NCBI RefSeq assembly: GCF_030053595.1
Contig: NZ_JASGBQ010000028.1
Location: forward strand, 1-37,727
DNA: 37,727 bases
DNA from: Fusibacillus kribbianus
Lineage (GTDB): Bacteria > Bacillota > Clostridia > Lachnospirales > Lachnospiraceae
Direction of reading: 5' to 3'
Shown here: positions 32,768 to 37,727 of the stretch, one piece after another
Layout: the number at the start of each line of letters is the position of its first letter
How positions within the stretch are numbered: position 1 is the first letter of the stretch
The notes under the pieces: generated by a model
Database searches by the model: none
What the model saw: the letters and a program-made list of their open reading frames with translations, nothing else
What the model was told of the DNA's origin: nothing
Made by a program: the position numbers and the translations under genes

Positions 32768-34264
32768 TTATGCATCCTTTATCCGTTTTAATACTTCAAT
32801 GAGGAAATTCCACACCCGGTTCACAGACGAAACCGACATTCGTTCTCCCGGGGAATGGATATCCCGGATATCCGGCCCAAGGGATACTGCCATAAGGCCA
32901 GGAATTCCGGCCGCAAACAATCCGCACTCCACACCCGCGTGAATGGTCTCGATCCGCGGCTCCTCCCCATACTGTTCCCTGTAAACCACCTTAAGAAGCT
33001 CCAAAAGAGGAGAATCCGGCACAAATTCCCATTCCGGATAATCTCCGGAGGTAAAGAAGCTTCCGCCTGTCAGGTCTGTGAGCGCTTCGAGCCGTCGTCT
33101 CAACGCCCTTTTCCCGGAAGTTTTGGAGCTTCGTATGAGGCAGGAAGCAGAAAGGCCGTTCTCCGTAAGAGAAACAATTCCCACATTCATGGAGGTCTCC
33201 ACCAGTCCTGGAAGCTCTTTGCTCATGGAAAACACCCCATTGGGAAGGTTGAGAAGGAAGGCTGACGCTCGTGCCGCCTCCCTGTCTGAAAGAACAGAAT
33301 GCTCCCGATCCTCTTCCACGGAAACCTCCGCAGTCAGAGTAAGGCCGGGGTCCGTTGTCCCATACTCCTTTTTTAAGACCTTCTCCATCATACCTGCCTG
33401 ATCCCTCACCTGATCTATCAGCTCACAGGGTACAAGGACCTTAAGCTCTCCCTCTCTGGGAATGGCATTGTCCTGACTTCCGCCCGAAAAGCCGATAAGC
33501 CCCAGAGTCGGAAAATGCAAAAGTAGCTCATCCAAAATCCCGGCCAGGACCATGATGGCATTTGCCCTCCCCAGATGGATATCTGCCCCGGAATGGCCGC
33601 CGAACAGTCCCGAAAGCCGGATTGCCACAGCCGTTCCCTGCTTCTTCTCAAAAGCAAAGGGAACCTGAATATCATAACGGATGCCTCCGGCACAGCCGGC
33701 CAGGAAACATCCCTCCTCCTCCGAATCCAGGTTCAGAAGATAGCTGGCATGAAGGTTTTTCATATCCAGCTTTCCCGCTCCCACCATACCGATTTCCTCA
33801 TCGGAGGTAAACACACATTCCAGGTTCGGGTGGGAAATCTCATCCGATGCAAGGATTGCCAGGGCGTAAGCTACGGCAATTCCGTCGTCACCGCCGAGGG
33901 TCGTACCGTCAGCCCGAAGCTCATCTCCATCCAGAATCAGCCGGATCCCATCCTTTGAAAAATCATGGGCTACCCCCGGATCTTTTCCACAGACCATATC
34001 CAGATGGCCCTGAAGCATGACAGTCGGCGCATGCTCATAACCCTTTGTGGCTTCTTTATAAATAATCACATTGTCTGCCGCATCCTGTCGGTAGGAAAGC
34101 CCGTGCTCCACTGCAAAGCGGACACAGTAATCGCTGGCCGCCCTGGTATTTCCCGATCCTCTGGGGATCGCTGACAGCTCTTTAAAATACCGAAACACCG
34201 GCTCCGGTATTTTTCCTTCTATTTCCCGGTATTCCACATGTTCTCCTTTCTGCGGCTCAGTCAT
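32768..34264 (-). CDS. M20-family aminoacyl-histidine dipeptidase (PepD-like)
   Basis: This 498-residue zinc peptidase cleaves dipeptides such as Xaa-His in the cytoplasm. Metal-binding motifs are VMLQGHLDMVCGKD, LGGDDGIAVAYALA, FTSDEEIGMVGAGKL and NLDSEEEG. The length fits PepD. The ATG at 34264 is preceded by AGGAGG nine bases away. A GTG at 34237, behind AAAGGAG at five bases, is also possible and would remove nine residues. The longer reading frame to 34675 lies over the divergent ylbJ gene and is not credible. Confidence 0.9.
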   Translation of the reverse strand: MTEPQKGEHVEYREIEGKIPEPVFRYFKELSAIPRGSGNTRAASDYCVRFAVEHGLSYRQDAADNVIIYKEATKGYEHAPTVMLQGHLDMVCGKDPGVAHDFSKDGIRLILDGDELRADGTTLGGDDGIAVAYALAILASDEISHPNLECVFTSDEEIGMVGAGKLDMKNLHASYLLNLDSEEEGCFLAGCAGGIRYDIQVPFAFEKKQGTAVAIRLSGLFGGHSGADIHLGRANAIMVLAGILDELLLHFPTLGLIGFSGGSQDNAIPREGELKVLVPCELIDQVRDQAGMMEKVLKKEYGTTDPGLTLTAEVSVEEDREHSVLSDREAARASAFLLNLPNGVFSMSKELPGLVETSMNVGIVSLTENGLSASCLIRSSKTSGKRALRRRLEALTDLTGGSFFTSGDYPEWEFVPDSPLLELLKVVYREQYGEEPRIETIHAGVECGLFAAGIPGLMAVSLGPDIRDIHSPGERMSVSSVNRVWNFLIEVLKRIKDA

Positions 34265-34313
34265 AGCCGGCCGCCTCCTATCATAAACTGTAAAAAACGA
34301 AGGACCCTGTTGC

Positions 34314-35192
34314 GTGAAAAAACTCTTATTTCCCCTGTGCATGCTTCTTCTGCTTTTTTTCTGTATCCTCCAGCCGGCAAAAGCCATCTCCGGCGCCGCT
34401 GCGGGGCTCTCCCTCTGGTACTGTACGATTCTTCCGACCCTGCTGCCCTGCATGGTACTTTCCGGATACCTCATATCCAGTGAGCTGATCCTGCGTCTGC
34501 CTCCGGCCCCCTTTGCATTTCTGACCGGCTGGTTCTGCGGGTATCCCATGGGAGCAAAGACCATAGCAGATCTTTGGAAACACGGGCGTCTTTCCGAGGC
34601 TTCGGCAAAAAGGCTCCTGGTTCTCTGCTGTGTTCCCAGTCCCATGTTTCTCACCGGCTTTCTCTGTACCGGCATGCTGAGGCTGTCGCTTTCCGAAGCT
34701 GTCCCCTGTCTGGCTGCGCTTTATCTTCCACCTGTTCTTTGCTGGCTGATTACCGGCTTTTGGAACAGGGGATCCCTGTCCGGTACCGGTCCCATGTCCG
34801 AAGAAAAGCCGCCCGGGTCTCTTTCCGCCTTTCTTCTCTTTGAAAAAGCAATGATGAACGGCTTTCTCATTATTGCAAAGGTTGGCGGTTATCTGATGTT
34901 TTTTACAATGCTCTCCTATTTTTTCCGGGGGCAGGTAAAAAATCCGTTTTTTGCCTCCCTGATTCCCGGCATCTTTGAAATGACCTCAGGAATCGCTTTT
35001 ACCGTCCAGTCCGGTCTATCAAGAACCTTGACCGTCGCACTGTGCTTTTCCTTTGCCGCCTTCGGCGGCCTTTCCGGAGCTGCCCAGACCATAAGCGTCC
35101 TGGAAGGGACTCCCTTTTCCGGTCGCCGTTATCTTCTCTGGAAGCTTCTGCAGGCATCAGTCACCTTTTTCCTTATCTGGATCATTCTGTAA
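34314..35192 (+). CDS. ylbJ: YlbJ-like sporulation integral membrane protein
   Basis: This 292-residue protein has about eight membrane helices and the features of the nucleoside-recognition/Gate family to which YlbJ belongs: AISGAAAGLSLWYCTILPTLLPCMVLSGYL, GWFCGYPMGAKTIADLW and the second Gate-like half (FEKAMMNGFLIIAKVGGYLMFF, FGGLSGAAQTISVLEGT). In Bacillus YlbJ is needed for the spore cortex. The start is GTG at 34314 behind AAGGA; the gene is divergent from the dipeptidase with only 49 bases between start codons. Confidence 0.85.
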   Translation: MKKLLFPLCMLLLLFFCILQPAKAISGAAAGLSLWYCTILPTLLPCMVLSGYLISSELILRLPPAPFAFLTGWFCGYPMGAKTIADLWKHGRLSEASAKRLLVLCCVPSPMFLTGFLCTGMLRLSLSEAVPCLAALYLPPVLCWLITGFWNRGSLSGTGPMSEEKPPGSLSAFLLFEKAMMNGFLIIAKVGGYLMFFTMLSYFFRGQVKNPFFASLIPGIFEMTSGIAFTVQSGLSRTLTVALCFSFAAFGGLSGAAQTISVLEGTPFSGRRYLLWKLLQASVTFFLIWIIL

Positions 35193-35217
35193 TTGACCTG
35201 GGCCCACTATGCAGAAA

Positions 35218-35241
35218 GCGGAGATGCCAGTGCATCTCCGC
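35218..35241. terminator. Hairpin between convergent genes
   Basis: GCGGAGATGC (35218-35227) and GCATCTCCGC (35232-35241) form a perfect 10-bp stem with a 4-base loop. On minus it is followed by TTTCTG. It probably ends the 35266-35958 gene and perhaps ylbJ. Confidence 0.65.
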
Positions 35242-35265
35242 CTGATTTATCCTGATCCGGTATTT

Positions 35266-35958
35266 TTAACCGAGCATGTCTGCGTTTAATCCACCATCCT
35301 CTGCCTGCGGCGCAGGAATCCGTTCCGGCTCAGCTGCAGGTGCTGCCTCTGCCTGAGGGACCTGAAGCTCATTCCGATTTCCGGTCACGATATCGTAAGT
35401 GGACTGGAGTGAATCCATCAGCGCATTGTACTTCTCGCTGATCTGCTCCATCGTGTGATGGATAATGGACTGGAGATCCTTTAACATATCATCCGTATAG
35501 CGGATCGCTCCCTCACGGATATTGTCAGAATCAGCCACCGCATCGTTGATGATCTGCTGGGCCTGGGCATTAGCCTGATCCACGATCTCTCCTGCCTGCT
35601 GGTAAGCCTGCTGCATCACCTCATGCTCGCTGACCATTTCCGCCGTGTGCTGTTCTGTCTCAGCGAGGATTCCCTCCGCCTGGGCCTGAGCCTCAGCAAG
35701 AATCTTGTCCGCCTCTGATTTTGCACCATCCAGGATACCGCCGGCTTCCTCCTGGGCCGAGCCCATAATGGCCTCCTTGTTGCTGATGATCTTCTGATAT
35801 TTTTTGATCTCATCGGGAGTCCGAAGACGAAGCTCTACCAGAAGCTCCTCCATCTCATCCTTGTCCACAATGATCTTCTTGTTGTTGGTAAAGGGCTGTG
35901 CCTTGCAGCCATCTATGTATTCCTCAATTTCGCTGATTAACTGTTCGATCCTGCTCAT
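35266..35958 (-). CDS. Coiled-coil protein linked to coaD, unknown role
   Basis: This 230-residue protein is mostly helix. Residues about 70-140 form an Ala/Glu/Gln-rich coiled coil (GAKSEADKILAEAQAQAEGILAETE) like the stalk proteins of ATP synthases or DivIVA-type scaffolds, and the last 30 residues are a disordered Pro/Ala tail. Databases often label such proteins ATPase subunit B/E-like because of composition, but no ATPase motif or ATPase operon is here. The ATG at 35958 follows GGAGG by eight bases. It lies 20 bases after coaD. A scaffold role at the membrane or division site is only a guess. Confidence 0.7.
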   Translation of the reverse strand: MSRIEQLISEIEEYIDGCKAQPFTNNKKIIVDKDEMEELLVELRLRTPDEIKKYQKIISNKEAIMGSAQEEAGGILDGAKSEADKILAEAQAQAEGILAETEQHTAEMVSEHEVMQQAYQQAGEIVDQANAQAQQIINDAVADSDNIREGAIRYTDDMLKDLQSIIHHTMEQISEKYNALMDSLQSTYDIVTGNRNELQVPQAEAAPAAEPERIPAPQAEDGGLNADMLG

Positions 35959-35977
35959 TCTTTCGGTTCCTCCCAAA

Positions 35978-36457
35978 TCATCCATTAAATTTTCCCAGCA
36001 CCCGTTCTGCTATGGCCGCTGGAACGAAAGAAGAAATATCTCCTCCGTACTGCGCTACCTCACGGACGATGCTGGAACTCAGATATGCGTATTTTAAATC
36101 CGTGGTCAAAAAGATGGTATCCAGCCCAGGACACATGATCCTGTTCGTCTGGGACATCTGCAGCTCATACTCAAAATCAGTGATCGCCCGCAGTCCCCTG
36201 ACCACCACGGCGGCATGGCACTGTCTGGCAAAATCGACCAGAAGGCCGTCAAAGGAAACGACCTGCACATTGGAAAGGTGCGCGGTCACCTCTTTTAACA
36301 TAGTAACACGTTCTTCCACAGAAAACAACGGATTTTTTGCACTGTTTTGCAGGACGCCGACTACCAGCTTGTCCACGATTTTGGAAGAACGCTCAATGAT
36401 ATCCAGATGGCCGAGGGTCACCGGGTCAAAGCTTCCGGGGTATACGGCTGTTCTCAT
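35978..36457 (-). CDS. coaD: Phosphopantetheine adenylyltransferase
   Basis: This 159-residue enzyme joins ATP and 4'-phosphopantetheine in coenzyme A synthesis. It has the nucleotidyltransferase motif [15 protein letters not shown], the [17 protein letters not shown] segment and [16 protein letters not shown], all characteristic of CoaD, and standard length. It follows rsmD by 13 bases, the usual rsmD-coaD pair. GGAGGAGACGC precedes the ATG. Confidence 0.97.
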   Translation of the reverse strand: MRTAVYPGSFDPVTLGHLDIIERSSKIVDKLVVGVLQNSAKNPLFSVEERVTMLKEVTAHLSNVQVVSFDGLLVDFARQCHAAVVVRGLRAITDFEYELQMSQTNRIMCPGLDTIFLTTDLKYAYLSSSIVREVAQYGGDISSFVPAAIAERVLGKFNG

Positions 36458-36470
36458 GATGCGTCTCCTC

Positions 36471-37034
36471 CTACAGTTCCTTCATGGAAATAAACACGTG
36501 CTTGTTTGTCTTATACTGCTTTTCACGGGTCACGGTAAAAATCGTATCCTCCACCCAGGAAAAGTCCGTATCCAAACTGGCCTCCGCCACGATCACCGTC
36601 ATCTCATCCACCAGTTTTGTGTGGCTCAGGGCAAGAATTGCTTCTTTTTCCAATTCTTTCCCATAAGGAGGATCCATGAAAATAATATCAAAAACTTCAC
36701 TTCCCGTATCCGCCAGACGACGGATGGCAGTCAGCGAATCACATTCCATAAGCTCTGCACCTTCAGCCAAATGGGTAAAAGCCAGATTTTCGCGGATACA
36801 GGCCGCCGCCTTTCTGTTGTTTTCCACCAGGACGCATTCCCTGGCGCCGCGGCTCAGCGCTTCGATCCCGATGGCACCGCTGCCGGAAAAAAGATCCAGA
36901 AACCGGCTGCCGCCCACATCTGCCTGCAGCATATTAAAAAGTGTCTCTTTGATTCTGTCTGTGGTCGGTCTGGTATCCAGCCCATCCAGAGTTTTCAAAG
37001 GCAGCCGTCTGGCTGTCCCTGCGATTACTCTCAT
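36471..37034 (-). CDS. rsmD: 16S rRNA (guanine-966-N2) methyltransferase RsmD
   Basis: This 187-residue methyltransferase modifies G966 of 16S r[21 protein letters not shown] is the family start, [19 protein letters not shown] is the SAM site and DPPYGKELE the catalytic motif IV. The ATG at 37034 is chosen for that family start and for GAGG eight bases upstream; the longer frame to 37091 adds unrelated residues. A TTGATT-N17-TATAAT promoter lies about 60 bases upstream. Confidence 0.96.
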   Translation of the reverse strand: MRVIAGTARRLPLKTLDGLDTRPTTDRIKETLFNMLQADVGGSRFLDLFSGSGAIGIEALSRGARECVLVENNRKAAACIRENLAFTHLAEGAELMECDSLTAIRRLADTGSEVFDIIFMDPPYGKELEKEAILALSHTKLVDEMTVIVAEASLDTDFSWVEDTIFTVTREKQYKTNKHVFISMKEL

Positions 37035-37096
37035 TTGAATTTCCTCATTCCGATTAGGTATTTTCAATCCGCTCTCCGGATTGATTAACACGTTTT

Positions 37097-37125
37097 ATTA
37101 TAGTATGGATTGTTCCCGCAATCAA
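37097..37125 (-). promoter_or_regulatory. rsmD promoter
   Basis: On the minus strand TTGATT (37125-37120) and TATAAT (37102-37097) are 17 bases apart. Confidence 0.7.
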
Positions 37126-37152
37126 GTATTTCATTAACAAAATCACAATAAA

Positions 37153-37198
37153 GGAAAGACAGCGTAAAAAGCATTTCTGCCTTCTGCGCTGTCTTTCC
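37153..37198 (-). terminator. Terminator after the spore protein gene
   Basis: GGAAAGACAGCG (37153-37164) and CGCTGTCTTTCC (37187-37198) form a perfect 12-bp stem with a 22-base loop, followed on the minus strand by TTTATTG, about 45 bases after the stop codon. Confidence 0.8.
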
Positions 37199-37243
37199 GG
37201 CTTTTCATCAGAGATTCCTTCGAATCTCATTCAGATTTCCGGT

Positions 37244-37456
37244 TTATTTACCGGCCATCTGTCTTTCCTGCTCCTCGATCATCTTCTTAACCATATAGCC
37301 CCCGACAGAGCCGTTCTGGTAAGAGGTGAGGTCACCGTTGTAACCATTCTTTAAGGGTACACCAAGCTCATTTGCCACTTCCATTTTGAAACGGTCCATA
37401 GCCTCTCTTGCTTCGGGTACATTTACCTGATTGCTTCCTGAATTTTTTCCAGACAT
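37244..37456 (-). CDS. Alpha/beta-type small acid-soluble spore protein
   Basis: This 70-residue protein coats and protects DNA in the spore. Its first motif (RFKMEVANELGVPL) contains the E-x-A site cut by the germination protease, and NGDLTSYQNGSVGGYMVKKMI is the second conserved motif. The ATG at 37456 follows AAAGGAGGTG; the frame to 37465 adds three residues. Transcription by a forespore sigma factor is expected: CATAATA about 50 bases upstream could be the -10, but I see no matching -35. Confidence 0.95.
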   Translation of the reverse strand: MSGKNSGSNQVNVPEAREAMDRFKMEVANELGVPLKNGYNGDLTSYQNGSVGGYMVKKMIEEQERQMAGK

Positions 37457-37573
37457 GTGAAGCACCTCCTTTTCGGTAGTTTTTTGTTACACGCTTATTA
37501 TGTGCATGCGGAGGAATAATACACTGGCAACTTCTGATTTTTCTGTCATAATTTGTAAATCCGAATCATTGAT

Positions 37574-37607
37574 AAAGTGCGTCAGGAAACAATTCCGGAC
37601 GCACTTT
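37574..37607. terminator. Hairpin upstream of the spore protein gene
   Basis: AAAGTGCGTC (37574-37583) and GACGCACTTT (37598-37607) form a perfect 10-bp stem. The flanks are not strongly T-rich. It is probably a terminator for a gene beyond the window or a bidirectional barrier. Confidence 0.5.
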
Positions 37608-37630
37608 CATTGTGTCACAGTAAAAATAAA

Positions 37631-37727
37631 CCCCCTGCTATGCAGGGGGAGGGCAGTTCTTTAGATTAAAGTACTCCTATGCTAGAATAAAAGTAGGTCT
37701 GCAAACCACAAATATAAAAGCATAGGA
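37631..37727 (+). mobile_element. Possible left end of an IS200/IS605-type element
   Basis: A tight hairpin, CCCCCTGC-TAT-GCAGGGGG (37631-37649), is followed by a second inverted repeat, TCCTATGCT (37675-37683) and AGCATAGGA (37719-37727, the last bases of the window). The second arm ends in what looks like a cut-off GGAGG ribosome site, which the hairpin would hide. A subterminal hairpin plus a sequestered ribosome site is the layout of IS200-type left ends. No transposase is in the window, so this is inference. Confidence 0.35.

Noticed and set aside
34265-34675. N-terminal extension of about 137 residues on the dipeptidase reading frame
   Set aside because: It lies over the start of the divergent ylbJ gene, is rich in Arg and Gln with no domain, and the ATG at 34264 has a clear AGGAGG site.
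36012-37088. Plus-strand open frame of 358 codons
   Set aside because: It is antisense to coaD and rsmD, both unambiguous, and has no ribosome site or family features.
37457-37560. Forespore sigma-G promoter for the spore protein gene
   Set aside because: CATAATA could be a -10, but the only -35-like sequence is about 15 bases away, too close. I mention it in the gene entry rather than as a feature.
1-37727. CRISPR arrays, tRNA and rRNA genes
   Set aside because: I saw no regularly spaced direct repeats of CRISPR type, no tRNA-like cloverleaf with a TTCGA-type loop outside coding sequence, and no rRNA sequence.

Overview
The window looks like a chromosomal contig from a spore-forming member of Clostridia, most likely Lachnospiraceae. 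The evidence is an alpha/beta small acid-soluble spore protein, a YlbJ-like sporulation membrane protein, a ribosomal protein L27 with the Firmicutes N-terminal extension next to its protease Prp, a lexA/yneA-type divergent SOS pair, the short HisG plus HisZ form of ATP phosphoribosyltransferase, and strong GGAGG ribosome binding sites throughout. I see no rRNA, tRNA or CRISPR array.

Region 1 (1-3112) is one complete three-gene transposon: a DUF6431-like zinc-ribbon protein, a Mu/Tn7-type DDE transposase and an ExeA/TnsC-type ATPase. Its tips are imperfect inverted repeats beginning TGTTA, and both ends carry TGTC-type repeats at the same distances (44 and 67 bases) from the tip. It sits inside an AT-rich gene for a secreted, membrane-anchored protein that may be phage-derived (3096-4013). 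Two possible tiny ORFs lie just upstream of that gene.

Region 2 (4213-7508) reads mainly rightward: a TtcA-family tRNA thiolase, a XerS-sized tyrosine recombinase, a decayed L,D-transpeptidase fragment, then a LysM protein (YneA-like) divergent from lexA. Five LexA-box-like sites fill the space between those two.

Region 3 (7607-16519, minus strand) is a ribosome and RNA block. In transcription order it holds two paired radical-SAM-family genes, an RNase E/G, a lipoprotein, rplU, prp, rpmA, obgE, yhbY, a nadD-yqeK fusion and rsfS. Promoters are visible before the radical SAM gene, the lipoprotein and rplU. The rplU promoter is woven into a 21-bp perfect inverted repeat.

Region 4 (16688-23110) has a DUF368 polyprenyl-phosphate transporter on plus. 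On minus is a histidine operon hisZ-hisG-hisD-hisB-hisIE with a near-consensus promoter, followed by a small unknown gene. HisIE carries an N-terminal HisA/HisF-like half-barrel. hisA, hisF, hisH and hisC are not in the window.

Region 5 (23205-31786, minus) is a tightly packed run: small alarmone synthetase, RsmF-type rRNA methylase, HAD phosphatase, YgiQ radical SAM protein, beta-CASP metallo-hydrolase, small membrane protein, RluA-type pseudouridine synthase and RecU.

Region 6 (31857-37456) has an M23 peptidase and an M20 dipeptidase on minus, ylbJ on plus, then a coiled-coil protein, coaD, rsmD and a spore protein on minus. The last 100 bases look like the left end of an IS200/IS605-type element, so both ends of the contig may stop at repeated mobile DNA.
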